Origin: Campanula takesimana | Taxonomy: Eukaryota; Streptophyta; Magnoliopsida; Asterales; Campanulaceae | Assembly (NCBI GenBank): GCA_026119855.1 | Contig: JAOWBW010001479.1 | Location: 221,472-285,471, forward strand | Length of the DNA stretch: 64,000 nucleotides | Direction of reading: 5' to 3' | Shown: positions 10,521-21,851 of the stretch, in pieces | Layout: each line of letters opens with the position of its first letter | Numbering within the stretch: the stretch's first letter is position 1 | The notes under the pieces: model-generated | Told to the model about the DNA's origin: nothing | Database searches by the model: none | What the model saw: the letters and a program-made list of their open reading frames with translations, nothing else | Made by a program: the position numbers and the translations under genes

Positions 10521-11007
10521 GAAAGCTAAACCAAATCGTATGGTTTATCAAACCACTAACAATTCTTGGAGTAAGACATGAATAAGAGTAGGAACCTTAC
10601 ACTAACTTTTAGGAAATCTTACCAAATTAGGCTCCGTTTGTTTCACCGTAAAATGTTTTACATGTGTTTTATGGTGTTTGGTAACCAAAAGGGAAAAAAA
10701 GTTATTGTAAAATATTTTACAGTCAATGTAAATAAGCTAGGTTTTCCGTAAAACAACTTACGGATTTCTCCTCCGTAAGTCATTTTACGGAAAATGTAAA
10801 CTCCCTCACTCACACACCCAACTCCCCCATACAACCCCACCCTACCCACTCCACCTCCACCTCCAACCCCATCCTCCCCGTCAAACCTTACGTTCTCTCC
10901 CCCCATCCACCCCAACCACCCCCTGGCCCCACCATCCACCCTCCCCGCACCTACCACCCACCACAAAAAAAAAAAAAAAAAAAAAAAAACTTTTTTTTTC
11001 ACTCATA

Positions 11008-11365
11008 CTCCCTCCGTTCCAAGTAAGTTAAAACATTTTGCCATTTAGGACATTTCACTTAAGTTGCAACAATCTAAAAATGGAAGTTTTTTATTATTTT
11101 TATAATTCTCCACTCATTCTCTCTCTTCCCCCCAACCACTCATTATCCTCCACTCATTCTCTTTCCTTCCCCACTAATTCTCTCTCTTCCTCACTACCTT
11201 TCATTCTTAATATAATATTGGTTCGTTTCCATTTTCCCTCTAGGGGGTTTATTCTTATTCGCCTAATGAGAAAAGTAGACTTTGAGATCGAATCGCTCGT
11301 AGAACGCGGAATTTTAATTTCCCAACTTCAAAATGAATGTTTCAACTTACTTGGAACGGAGGGAG
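11008..11365. mobile_element. Stowaway MITE 2 inside the PIF-type element
   Basis: Inverted ends CTCCCTCCGTTCCAAGTAAG and its complement near 11345-11365, flanked by TA at 11006-11007 and 11366-11367. It is 358 bp and splits the C-rich array, so it inserted after the array formed. Confidence 0.9.
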
Positions 11366-11450
11366 TATTAAAATTATCTTTCAACACCCATTGCCTCCGG
11401 CCCTTTACCCCACACCCCACCCAACCTCCCCCCCCCCCCCCCCCACCCAC

Positions 11451-11481
<31 letters not shown>

Positions 11482-11992
11482 CACTCATATTAAAATTATT
11501 TTTGAACACCTCCCCCGCTCCCCACTACCCTACCCCCCAACCCCCACCCCCCACTACCCCACCACCCACCTACCCCAAATTTTTTTTTACTCTTATTAAA
11601 TTATGTTCTAACAACTCCAACATTCGTGCTCCCTACCCCCACCACCCCACCACCTACCCCCACCCCAAAAAAAAAAAAAAAAAAAAAAACTTTTTTCACT
11701 CTTATTAAAATTATCTTTCAACACCCCTTGCCCCCGCCTTCTTTTACCCCACCTCTCCCACCCTACCCCACCCCCTCCCCCACAAAAAAAAAAAAAAAAA
11801 AAAATCAATTATATTAAAATTATTCTTGAACACCTTCCCCGCTCCCCACTACCCCCCCACCCCTCACCCTACCCACCCCCACAAAAAAAATTTGCTCTTA
11901 TTAAAATTATTTTCTAGCAACTCTCACATTCGCGCTCCCTACCCCCACTACCCCCACCACTTACCCCACCCCACCCACCCACCCCCCCCCCC

Positions 11993-12023
<31 letters not shown>

Positions 12024-12125
12024 TTTTTACTCATATTAAAATTATTTTTGAACACCTCCCCCACCCCCTACCCCACAACCACCCATCCCACCCCAACCCA
12101 AAATCCCCACCCACATTCAAAAAAA
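11366..12125. repeat. tandem C-rich/poly-A minisatellite-like array
   Basis: About six units of roughly 110-170 bp. Each has TCATATTAAAATTATTTTTG or TTATTAAAATTATCTTTC, then AACACC, a CCCCCACCCC-rich stretch of 50-90 bp and an A-run of 8-26 bases. A similar C-rich/poly-A segment at 10800-10990 lies left of Stowaway 2. Open frames rich in Pro/Lys or Gly/Phe here are low-complexity artefacts. Confidence 0.85.
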
Positions 12126-12535
12126 ATTCTCATAATAATTCTTTTCCTCATATTAAATTATTATTATTTTCATATGAAAATATTTTCCGTAGATTTACCC
12201 AACAACAAAAAACATGTTTGTCATTTTTCGGAAAACATTTTACGGGAAACCATTTTCCGGAAATTGTTATACACGAAACAAGCGGAGCCTTAGTTATGGA
12301 ATAAAGATGGATTAGTTAGGTAACACTCCATTGAAGTTTATTAATCTCAAAATTAGCCTCTAATCATACTCATCTTCTTTCTTCCCATTGAAGTTTGAAG
12401 AGAATATAAAACTGAGTATAATTGTGTGCACGCGTGGTACTCAGAAAATAAACTGACTGGATTAAAGATGCACATTTGTAGTTCTTTGATTTGGGTTCTT
12501 AGACTACCCACAATGGTTTCAACCCACCTCCCCAA

Positions 12536-12845
12536 TTTTTTTTTTGACAAAATTAACTACTTATTTTATTAAGAAACTCGGCTCAGGACCGATAAAGTGT
12601 TGATACATATTTCTAGCAAAATTTGCATTTTCATGCGCTAGTCTAACAACATTCCTATCTACCTTATTAATATTAAAGCTATTACAGTTATTAGACAGGA
12701 AATTGATATCAGAAATGATAGCTTCCAGGTTGATATCTAAGTTGATCGGGTGCTTTATTCAGTCTCGAGCTAGTTTAGAGTCCGTGAGGATGATGATGTC
12801 CCTGTGATTGTTGTGAAAGTCTAGACTGTTGGGGAATTTGGGGGA
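12536..12845 (-). pseudogene. LINE 3' end with RNase H remnant
   Basis: On the minus strand a frame reads LDFHNNHRDIIILTDSKLA, then an in-frame stop, and further on KVDRNVVRLAHENANFARNM. This is the end of the RNase H domain that closes ORF2 of plant L1-type LINEs (normally D-S near the start of this piece and N..AH.LA near the end). A T-run at 12536-12545 is the poly-A tail read in reverse. The copy is 5' truncated and abuts the solo LTR at 12856. Confidence 0.75.
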
Positions 12846-12855
12846 TCACCGCATC

Positions 12856-15434
12856 TGTTGCGCCCCGACCCGTGGTCCTACTTGGCCCCACGCCCGGGAC
12901 ACGCGAGGAAGACGTCGTAAAGCAACTCTAAGAAAAATTTTCGAAATATTTTTCATAAAAAGGTTCACACAACCAACACGTTACCAAAATGACTTTAAGT
13001 CACAAAACAAACTTTCTCAAATGAGTACTTAGCCACTTGGCTATAACAAACTTTACTTATAAAATTTACAAACACGAACACCTATTAAAAGAGATGATAC
13101 AAATAACTGAGTCACTGGTACACTACCCTAAAGGTATTACATTTACATAATGTATCCTTTATACACATCACTTCCCAAAAGTCTTACCAAAGATCTCTTT
13201 ACCGACGTCCTCCCTGTGCTGTGATCTATTCCCTGGACTCCTTCTTATCTAAAACGGTAAACAAATAAGGGGTGAGAATAAATCTCAGTAAGTTACTAAA
13301 ATGCAACTACATTACATGCTAATATGAGAAACATAAAGAAACAATGCCACAAATGATCATATAGCACATAGCACATAATATGAGAGGCTCCCTATCGCCA
13401 ACCGTCCCATACCGGTTGGAAATAACGACCAACTCATCATGCAACACATAAAGCGGAAATAACACTCATACGTGGATACTGAGCCAAGGTTCTCAAACCA
13501 AACAATAGCCATCTGAGAGGCATCAACTGAGCAGCATCGAAGAGCTGAGACGGGTTCCGGAACCAAACAACAACAACAACAACAACAACAACGGGGAAAA
13601 TGACACAAAGTCATAACCCAAAGTGCCCAACCTTTGGCCTAAGGAAGGGGGTTAAAAATGGGAAACCAATGATAGGAGCCTTATAACGTACTTGGCTCGT
13701 GAGACCATTATAATCCCTATCACTGCCCAACACACACAAAAGTACCAGCTGGACTTTACACGCAAGCACCATATAGAAATACTTGCTTAAACAACAATCA
13801 GGGACAATGATTCCAATGTAGGGAACCATGCCAACACATCAAGAAGATGAACCATTCAACACATTACAAAATGTTCAACAATGCTCACTTAATCCATTAT
13901 TCACATTTCACAACACTTGTGTTCACAAAGGAACCAATTCTACCACTTTAGTGATCCACAACAATCATCTAACTACTTTAGGACACTACTCAAAAACTAG
14001 ACCAAGAATGACCTTTATATCCCTTGGTTTGGAAACTCTAAACTTTTCAGATGACTGGGCGGTCGCCCAAACAGGGCTGTGCGGCCGCCCAAAATACTCT
14101 GTCCCAAGAGTAAAACCTTTCAGATAGGTGTGCGGCCGCACGCCCTTTTTGGGCGGCCGCCCACATCACCTGGCAGACCAAAACTTAACCAACGTTCACT
14201 CCTTTCGTTTCACAACCCAAAATTACTTGTACTTGTAACACTTAACATTTACAACTAATACAAAGACTACAAATTCAGTCTTTAAACAATTCTAACACCC
14301 AACAAGAACCATTTCCATACTACTCCTTCTGTCCCAAATTTACAAGTATAAATAAAACATACCCAAAACATTATTTCACAACCTACTAGGCATATATAAC
14401 ATGTTTATATCCATTTTATTAGGTACAACACATTACTATACTTTCACCATACTACAATACCCATTTGTATTAACATTTCCCACATGCAACAAATTATTAC
14501 TACTCCCTCCGTTTCACAAGTATCATTATAATTTTTAATATACTAATATACCCACTTTAGGATACTTTCACTTCTTTCCCCGTCCCATAGGTAATAGTAT
14601 AATTTTATAATACATTTATTTAACATTTAACTAAAGATATTATTTTACCGTCCCACGAGTAGGAGTATAACATATAAAGCATATATAATGTTGCATCCTC
14701 TCATACTTCCCCAAAACCAAAATTACTATACCCATTTCCCACAAATAACAAGTCTATAACAAGTTTTACTACTCCCTCTGTCCCAAAATTACAAGTATAT
14801 AAAAAGTATACTAAAACATCTTTTTTCCAACATGTTAAGCATATAAAGCATGTTTATGACCATTTTAACATTTAAAAGGGGGATTAGTAACTTACCTATT
14901 TTTCCGGAAAAAGTGTCAAGAAAAATAATATTGATCGGTAGAAAGAATCTATTCAACACCCTGAACATTTATATATAATTAGATTCTAAAATGGAGTAAT
15001 AAATTAAAATAGGAAAAATTAACAAAACAAAATCTTACCTTTTGTTTCTTTCTCCAACAATGGAGGTCAACTTTTAGAAAGTAACTAGGTGTGTGTGTGT
15101 GAGGAGAAACGCAGGGAGAGGGGAGAGGGTGAAGAGGTGGGTTTTGTGCTATTTTTTTTTTACTTTTCATTTAAGCCCCTCTTTCTTCCAAGTTGAACAA
15201 CTAAGCCCTTGAACCTTATTTTTTATACTTTGGCCCATAAAATTCCACTAACACAACTTAACTTCCAAAACAAATGTTACTACTAACACTTTAACTAACA
15301 CAATTAATCAAATAAGATGTGTAACTCATAAAATATGATGCAACAAATAAAATGCACACATAATTTTAAATTTAAAATTCTCAAAAATATAAAATAATTA
15401 TAAAATAAATAAAACGAATTTTGGGGTCGTTACA
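12856..15434 (-). mobile_element. solo LTR, probably gypsy, 2.58 kb
   Basis: Read on the minus strand it starts TGTAACGACCCC at 15434 and ends GGGGCGCAACA at 12856. No primer site, polypurine tract or coding region adjoins it. Flanks GCATC (12851-12855) and ACATC (15435-15439) match in 4 of 5 bases, an acceptable decayed TSD. The start resembles the ends of gypsy A and B LTRs, hence the probable superfamily. It contains a duplicated 'ACTACTCC(T/C)TCTGTCCCAAA' segment (14326 and 14769) and four GC-rich palindromes. Confidence 0.75.
14056..14162. repeat. two pairs of GC-rich palindromes in the solo LTR
   Basis: TGGGCGGTCGCCCA (14056-14069), TGCGGCCGCCCA (14080-14091), GTGCGGCCGCAC (14130-14141) and GGGCGGCCGCCC (14151-14162). 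Centre-to-centre distances are 22, 51 and 21 bp. The surrounding LTR is AT-rich, so these stand out. Compare the arrays in gypsy B and copia C LTRs. Confidence 0.92.
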
Positions 15435-15519
15435 ACATCCACTAACACATACTAGCAGTCATTAATATGGAGAAAATAATCAACACATGATAATATGAAA
15501 GAACAAGAACACCATGATT

Positions 15520-16165
15520 TGTTAACCCGGTTCACCACCCCCATGTGGCTACATCCGGAGGCCCCAAGGCAGGATATCACTATAATAATATGTTTGATTG
15601 TTACAATTTACATATGCACTCGCACAGATCTAGCATAGTAACTCTCCATGAACAACCCTCTCCTACATATTATTATTTCTCCCCCAAGAACACACAAACA
15701 ATATGACTATGGCCGGGTTGTAGGATCGCCCCCCATGGCTCTCCTAGGCCCCCAACCCCCTCCTACACACTATTTTGTGCTCTCTCTTGATATCCTAACT
15801 CTCTCTTTTTTTGGGTACAAATATTTTGGTGGTAGTCACAATATATTTATAGGGATACAAAACCTATTACTGATCAAAACCTAATTTACCCGGAGTTGCA
15901 GAGACGGAAGGAGTATTCAATTCTTTTCCACCAAGAATTGTATCCCACGTGATTAGGGAATCTAGTAACAATTAGGAAACATATTCCTAGTACTAAGTCA
16001 ACTCCTGCCATGCCACGTCAAACCAAGCATGACCAGCCAACTCCAATTCCTATGTTCGGCCGACTTCCTGTTTAAGTGGGCGGTCTACTTGGTCTGTCCG
16101 GCCCTATTTCACAACGGTTTTGATCTTCTCCTTGGTTTTGGCTCCAACCCCAACATAGACCTTTC
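15520..16165 (-). repeat. decayed copia-type LTR remnant
   Basis: TTAACCCGGTTCACCACCC followed by CATGTGGCTACATCCGGAGG resembles, in reverse, the GGTTCACC/CCACGT text near the 3' end of many plant copia LTRs. It lies between TGTTAACCC at about 15520 and CCCCAACA at about 16160. No TSD or coding region could be tied to it; boundaries are approximate. Confidence 0.35.
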
Positions 16166-16229
16166 CAGATTGCTAATACTTCTGTTTGAAGAGGATCAAG
16201 CGATTTGCAGGATATACTTCCCGAAATTA

Positions 16230-17333
16230 TACGACCACCTCCCCATTTCATACAACCACTTTAACACTTTATCCTATCCACCTCATATCCACCTCATCTT
16301 TCATACACTCATTTCATTCACAACCCCTCTACAATGTGTAAGTTGAAATTAATTTCATCTCCCTCCCACTCATCATTCTATACCCCACTACTTTTATATC
16401 ATTTTTTTTTTTTTTTATATATTCTCTATTTTTATGATTAGTAAAATTATTATTATTATTATTTTATAATTAAAATAATATTTTACATTAAATTTTGTGC
16501 CGTCGTCCATTTGATGTTTTTTTTTTTGCAATGCGTGGTAGGACATTCTTCAGGGGGGTATCTTCCATAGGTGCGCTAATGCTACCCTCACCCAGTTGTG
16601 TTGAAAAATTTGAAAATTCTAATGGTTCAGAATTTCCAGAAATTTCATTTCTCAACCTTGACATGTAAGGATTATTAGGATAATAATGGGGCTGAGGTGG
16701 TTGAAATTGCACAGGATAGGGATATGAATTCCAATTTTGCACACCTGAAGGCATGAAATTTGGGACAGCTGAAGGCATAAATTTTGGTGGAAAAAAAGGA
16801 TTTGAAACATTTTGGGGACGGGGTTGGTTGGAAGATTGGTTCTCTAAGTTAAAATCATTAGGATTGTAGTTGAATGGTGAAAAATTTTGGGAATTTTGAG
16901 TGTTGGGATCCATTTCACTCAAAAGATGATGATTTTTTTTAAATGTAGACTAAAATGGAGAAGGATAATTGAGAAAAGAGAGTTTTTTTGTGTGTCCAAA
17001 TCTAATGAAACTTGCATCATTTTATAGGGGGAAAAATGATGAATTTTGGCGGAAAAAAAAATAAATTATTTTACTAGGTGATAATTCAGCTCAAAGAATT
17101 GAGATAAAAAAATTAATCCAAAAATCAAACGGACCAATGAGAGCCAGCCACGTGGCAAGCAAAGAAAAAAAAACCGTCAGCGCTGTCCACACGCTCCCTG
17201 TCGGGCCGTGTGGTACACGCGCATGCGCCCGCCCAACCAGAGGATGCCACATGTTCATTGCGCCCATTTTCCACACCCCCCTCTAATGCTTTCATACCAC
17301 CCCCTCCATTTTCCACCCCCATTGCACATGGTC
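16230..17333 (-). mobile_element. PIF/Harbinger-type element 1 with ORF1 remnant
   Basis: It shares long stretches with the element at 43563-44375, including the TTTCATACA-rich ends and the block around GATCCATTTCACTCAAAAGATGATG. The right end CCATTGCACATGGTC is followed by TTA (17334-17336), like the TIR of the second copy. The left TIR is degraded and not placed precisely. It retains a coding piece of ORF1 that the other copy lacks. Confidence 0.7.
16488..16913 (-). pseudogene. N-terminal part of a PIF/Harbinger ORF1 (Myb-like) protein
   Basis: The minus-strand frame from ATG at 16913 begins MDPNTQNSQNFSPFNYNPND and is rich in Asn, Pro, Gln and Phe, the typical low-complexity N-terminus of the Myb/SANT-like ORF1 protein of plant PIF/Harbinger transposons. 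It stops after LPRIAKKKTSNGRRHKI, before any Trp-rich Myb domain, so it is truncated. In autonomous relatives ORF1 helps the transposase reach the nucleus and the element ends. Assignment rests on composition and on the TIR/TSD of the surrounding element. Confidence 0.55.
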
Positions 17334-18025
17334 TTATGCATCAAGCGATCTTACAAAATACAGAAAATTCCTCTTCTTTAAAATTCTTGATGGTTATATT
17401 TAAAGAAGGTCAGTCGACAATTTTAGCCCGTATACTTTAGTTTCACTTCGGTTTTAACATATCTTGTTTATTTTTAGCAGTTTTAACCTCTCTACTTAAA
17501 ATACACATTCGTTTTGTCCAGAGGCCCTAACTTCGTCCAAAAATGTTAACGAAAGTTAAAAAACTAATGAGACTTAACGAGATCTATATATACTTAACGT
17601 CGAATTATTTACTAGGATTCAAACTCATCAAAAACCGGTTTGAAACACAAATCGAAAACTCATTATGAAACACAAAGGAAAACTTGCAAAACCATACAAA
17701 CCAAACTATGATTTCAAATCAAATTGTACACCAACTTCAAACCAAAATCAAACACAAAAGAAATAATAGTTGAAGGTTTCGATTTTCTTTTGGCGGAAAA
17801 ATCTATTTCAAGCGTATCAAACTCTCCGAGTGCAATCGAATTCAAAACTACGAACAATAGTTGACAATTTCAAATTTATGTTTTGATTTTATAAACCTGA
17901 AAATTAATTTCAAATTACTCACACTACTATATGCTTTTCAACTGCTTCATGATTCAATATATAGAGAACTAAGTTTTTGAGTTTGATTTTAGGTTTGAGC
18001 TTGGATTAATTTGGGTATGGTTATG

Positions 18026-19431
18026 TGTTGGGTATGCTTATTACTTAACCCTCCTATTTATGTTAGAATTGATTGATACAATCACCTAAGTTCATTTTTA
18101 AGGACTTTTAGGACCCTATGTAAGAAATTTTATAACTTCAATTTTTAGCTAAGTCCTTCTTATAGACTAGGCTTAGTGGTTAGGGCTTTTACTTTGAATT
18201 TGAGATCTCTTGTGCAAATGTCTAAGTGTGATGCGCATGACTTTCATGCGCAGCATCATCTGCGCACTCAATGCGCATGGCTTCCATGCGCGCGCAGCTC
18301 TACCTTAGTCAATTCTCTCATTTCCTGATCTCATATTCTTCAAGCTTGGAAAGCATCAAGTCAAGGTACGCTTTTTGGAATGAACCAAAGTGCTGATGTG
18401 TACATACGACAAATCAAGCACACTCAGCATACACGTGATGGAGACGCACCTCATGTTTGAAATTCAAAATGAAGACAGCTGTCATCCTTCTAGAAGAAGC
18501 TTGAAGTCTGTCCACTTGCTCTGTCTCCAACGGCTATAAAGGACACCTGCGCACCAATCACATTGTGCCAGCTCATCGTCCTTGCTCAGAGCTCCAACGG
18601 CTAGTTTTTTAAGCTCACTATAAATAGCCAGCTCTTCCTCATTTTCCAAGCTGGTTGTGTTTTGCTATCAGAAAGAAACTTTGAAGATTTAAAGATTGCT
18701 TGCTCATTTTCAGAATTCTCAACAACAGCCTTCATACCTTCATACTTTACCAAGCCCAGATCCTAAAGCCTTGTAACACCAGAATCTTATGCTCTCCATC
18801 TCATAGATTTAAAGAGCCCAGATTTCTGACACACACACACCTCTTGAAGTTCCGATCTCATCGATCATACTTCTAGAGATACACCGGTTATTGTCTAAGA
18901 TTTTGTTCTTTCATAGATTATAGATCTTTGAGTTAGTTTGTTCTAAATCGTTGTAACTTGTAACACTCTCTCATAATAAGATCTCCATTAGAAATCCAAG
19001 ACTAACCATCTTGGTAGAGGACGTAGATATTTTCCCGATCGAACCTCTCCAAATAGCTTATCTATTTATTGTACTTTTCATTCTACATTTAAACTTTTCT
19101 GATATATTGCTTTGTTTGATCTTTGTAGATTGTCTTGCACTGTTTGCATTGTGTTTGTGTGCTTTCTGCCTTAGTTCCATTTTGCGCCACTCTTTAAACT
19201 AAATCTTAGCGCGTGCGTTTACACTCCTGCGCATATTCCCTGCGCATTAGTGATTGCTTTACGTTTTTCGTTGTGCATTTCACACTCTGTTGCGCGCTAT
19301 ACTTAGCCAATATATGAGTTGTGCGCATTTTCCATTGATTTGCAAAAAGGTTTGAAAATAATTTTAAAACGCTATTCACCCCCATCCCCTCTAGCATTTT
19401 TCATACCCTTGTTGCCCCTTTGGGACCAACA
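18026..19431 (+). mobile_element. solo LTR, Sirevirus-like copia, 1.41 kb
   Basis: It starts TGTTGG and ends CCAACA, and is flanked on both sides by TTATG (18021-18025 and 19432-19436). A TATAAATA at about 18620 gives the plus orientation. The end 'CGCTATTCACCCCCATCCCC' with TCTAGCA is text characteristic of the 3' end of Sirevirus-type LTRs. There is no internal region, so it is the product of LTR-LTR recombination inside Mutator-type element 2. Confidence 0.85.
18232..18296. repeat. TGCGCA palindrome cluster in the Sirevirus-like LTR
   Basis: TGCGCATGA-CTT-TCATGCGCA at 18232-18252 and TGCGCATGG-CTT-CCATGCGC from 18272 are two near-perfect hairpins with the same CTT loop. TGCGCA occurs at 18232, 18247, 18261 and 18272, and more copies lie at 19225-19330. 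The cluster is about 330 bp upstream of the TATA box. Confidence 0.85.
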
Positions 19432-19987
19432 TTATGCATCTCATTATGTCTCGTTAGATTTCATTAACTTTCGTTAGTATTTTTGGATGAAGTTAGGGTC
19501 TCCGTGCAAAACGAGTGCATATTTTAAGTAAAGAGGTTAAAACTGCTAAAAATAAACAAGAAAGTTTAAAACCGAAGCTAAACTAAAGTACGCGGGTTAA
19601 AATGTCGATTGGCCATTTAAAGAATATGTTCATAAACTGCTCGATCCTATTAGCTTTGTACTTTGATCAAGTTTTGTTAGGGTAAAAATGGTTCCTTACT
19701 TTGTTGTTATATACCAATTATACTCTTATTAATGATAGTAAACTATCTTTTGTATAAGCATTTAATTGTCTAGGTAATTGAATTATTCTAGGGATATATA
19801 AAACATTTCCACCTGCATTAATTGTATTTCTTAGAATTTGTGTGAGTGTTCAAAACGACATCTATTTTAAAACGGAGTAACTATACTAAAAAAATCGGGC
19901 GACCCTCGAAGCAAAAAAAAAAAAAAAAAAGAAGAAGAAAAAAAAACACAAGTAGAAACACTCAAGAAAAACACCAACGGAACGACG

Positions 19988-20813
19988 TGTTGGGATCACT
20001 CACCAACAAGAGAAATTGCAATAAGAGAATCCAAAATAACACACGCACACAATTGAAGACAAAACACACAATTCTTCCGTGGTTCGGCTTAAAGACTATT
20101 CCACCCAATAATAAATATATTAAACTTCTCGATATTACAAGAATGGAGACTCCCTCTCTCTCAACACTCTTGAATATCCTCACCAACGCATACAAGCATA
20201 AAATTTCTCTCTCTAAATTATATGCCTATGCTAACTCTCTCTTGAGTTGTCACAAAAAACTCTCCATCCCAATTTTTTTTCATTTGCTATTTTTCATTGT
20301 CCTAAAAATTCTTTTTATTTCTACAATTTAGGCTTAAATGCTCATAAACACAACATGGCTAGTGAAGCAAGTGTTCATATTTTTAAAAAGTTTGAATAGT
20401 CAAATTTGAATATCATTTGGGACAGAAGGAGTATTAGTAAGCAAAAAAAAAAAAAAAAAAAAAAAAGAAAATATTTTAGTGAAGTAGTGATAGACAGCTA
20501 GCTAGTAACTTTTACCCTTCCCTCCACTTCCCCCATACCATCATCCACCAGTCATTTCATTTCCCTCCCTTACCTGAGTTACCTCTCTTCTCTGTTTTCA
20601 AAAAAATTAAAACAAACGATCAAGCCAAGGTGTCGCCGGCTAGAGAGACATCGGCATCCAAACTAGTGAAACCTATTTATAATGGGCAGGCACACTTATT
20701 TTCCCCTTCCTAACCGATGTGAGATTACTATTCATTTTCCTAACTGATATGGGATATAGCAACCCTTTCCAAACCAAAATAGGAGTTAGGCAATTTCGGT
20801 CAATTTCCCAACA
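19988..20813 (-). repeat. 3' LTR of copia E (826 bp)
   Basis: Ends TGTTGGGATC (19988) and TTTCCCAACA (20813), an inverted TGTTGGG/CCCAACA pair. On the minus strand a TATA-like TTATAAATAGG is present near 20675-20686, and GCCGAACCACGGAAGAATTG near 20070-20090 matches text common near the 3' end of copia LTRs. A half Stowaway end (GGGACAGAAGGAGTA, 20418-20432) and a 25-base A-run interrupt it. Confidence 0.7.
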
Positions 20814-20899
20814 AATCTCCCCTTGACCTAAATTCCCAAATCTCATCAATGCCTAAGAAACGCACCCTTTTCTCAGTCTTCTTCCTCTCCTTTTTGTCA

Positions 20900-21405
20900 T
20901 CACAAAAAGATCTCCCCACGCAAGGATTCACCCTCCAAATAGCAAATATTCCTTGCACCTTTTCTCCCTTGAAGAATCAAGCGCTTTCCTTTGTACACTT
21001 TGCACGTTTGTCTTCTTCCAACATATCGGTATCCACGTGATGTCAATATTCCTAGTGAAAGCAAATTCGCAGTTGCACTAGGAACATACTTTACATTCAA
21101 AGCGGTTTTCACAGTCCCATCATGAAGCTTGAAGCGTACACTCCCAACACCTTCAATCTTCAATTTCTGTGCATTCCCTACTTTGATCTCCAAGTTGTCC
21201 CTCCGATCGCAAAGTGTCAAACATAGCTCGATCCTTGCAAATATGCACTGAAGCAGCGGAATCTAACACCCAATCCAACTTCTTCTCATCAATCGAATTA
21301 GCAGCAGCCACCGTCTCCATAAAAAAAAATTCACCATCATCATTAACTTGGTTGACATTCTCTTCATCAACCTTCTTCTTTCCTTTGACACGACGACGTT
21401 TAAAA
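20900..21405 (-). pseudogene. copia E protease / pre-integrase fragment
   Basis: On the minus strand LDWVLDSAASVHICKDR carries the protease active-site D-S-A. In another frame IEGVGSVRFKLHDGTVKTAL and KYVPSATANLLSLGIL follow, the standard continuation of copia protease towards the integrase zinc finger. The frame change lies near 21210. No gag or RT is present. Confidence 0.85.
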
Positions 21406-21492
21406 ACCCTTTAAGTCATTTCAGCCTGCCAAATTTTATCCCAGTTAGTTACAGAAAGCGCAGCTCAACTCACCAACCTCCGATCCGTGGCA

Positions 21493-21851
21493 ATGGCGGC
21501 GATCTCCACCACCCGGCGCACATTAGCCTCCCTCCTCTTCCGTTCTCTCTCCTCCTCTTCTTCTCCTCCTTCAAGATTCGCCCGAGCTCTCCTCACTCAC
21601 CATCCCACCGAACTCGCTCCACCTGACTCATTCCGTGTCCCAACTCGGTCCAAGACCTCCGGGTCGGGTTACTCCCCTCTCAACGACCCATCTCCCAATT
21701 GGAGCAACCGCCCGCCCAAAGAGACGATTATGCTCGATGGCTGCGACTACGAGCACTGGCTTATTGTCATGGAGTTTCCTATCGACCCGAAACCGTCCGA
21801 AGATGAAATGGTTGCGGCCTACGTCTAAACCCTAGCCACCGTACTCGGCAG
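21493..21851 (+). pseudogene. MORF gene exon 1
   Basis: Starts at ATG 21493 (MAAISTTRRTLASLLFRSLS), an Arg/Ser-rich presequence without acidic residues, as for organelle import. The conserved MORF core begins near residue 60. TAA at 21826-21828 interrupts the frame 8 codons before the exon end; reading resumes as TLATVLG up to the split Ser codon GGC-AG|T shared with exon 2. The donor dinucleotide is GC. Confidence 0.9.

Larger units (their letters stand above)
10630..12289. mobile_element. PIF/Harbinger-type non-autonomous element with C-rich array
   Basis: Ends GGCTCCGTTTGTTTC and GAAACAAGCGGAGCC form terminal inverted repeats with one mismatch. Both sides are flanked by TTA (10627-10629 and 12290-12292), the 3-bp TSD preferred by PIF/Harbinger. 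Subterminal regions carry repeated TTTTACGGAAAA-like words in both orientations, plausible transposase-binding sites. There is no transposase. The interior is almost entirely a tandem array of C-rich and poly-A units plus a Stowaway insertion. Confidence 0.75.
17408..19614. mobile_element. Mutator-type non-autonomous element 2
   Basis: About 160-bp inverted repeats: the left begins GGTCAGTCGACAATTTTAGC and the right ends with the matching complement (GGCCAATCGACATTTTAACC on the minus strand). Flanks ATTTAAAGAA at 17398-17407 and 19615-19624 are identical over 10 bp (9-10 bp TSD). Without the solo LTR at 18026-19431 the element is about 800 bp and has no coding region. Confidence 0.85.
19988..21405 (-). 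mobile_element. copia 'E', internally deleted, 3' LTR plus pol piece
   Basis: The minus-strand LTR occupies 19988-20813. Next to it lies a polypurine-like tract (reverse of ATCTCCCCTTGACC), then a fragment of the protease region of copia pol. Integrase, RT and RNase H that should lie between protease and 3' LTR are missing. The right limit, about 21405, is where sequence changes to the 5' flank of the MORF gene. Confidence 0.7.

Noticed and set aside
11038..12293. Several open frames rich in Pro and Lys, and Gly/Phe-rich frames opposite
   Set aside because: Products of C-runs and A-runs in the array of the PIF-type element.
13828..14127. 99-codon open frame
   Set aside because: Lies in the solo LTR over the palindromes; no domain, and composition like neighbouring non-coding LTR.
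14326..14870. Further Stowaway elements in the solo LTR (several CTCC(C/T)TCTGTCCC words)
   Set aside because: The words are in the same orientation and part of a duplicated LTR segment; no matching right ends with TA flanks.
19846..20331. 161-codon open frame
   Set aside because: Covers the border and end of the copia E LTR, with Lys-runs from poly-A and no domain.
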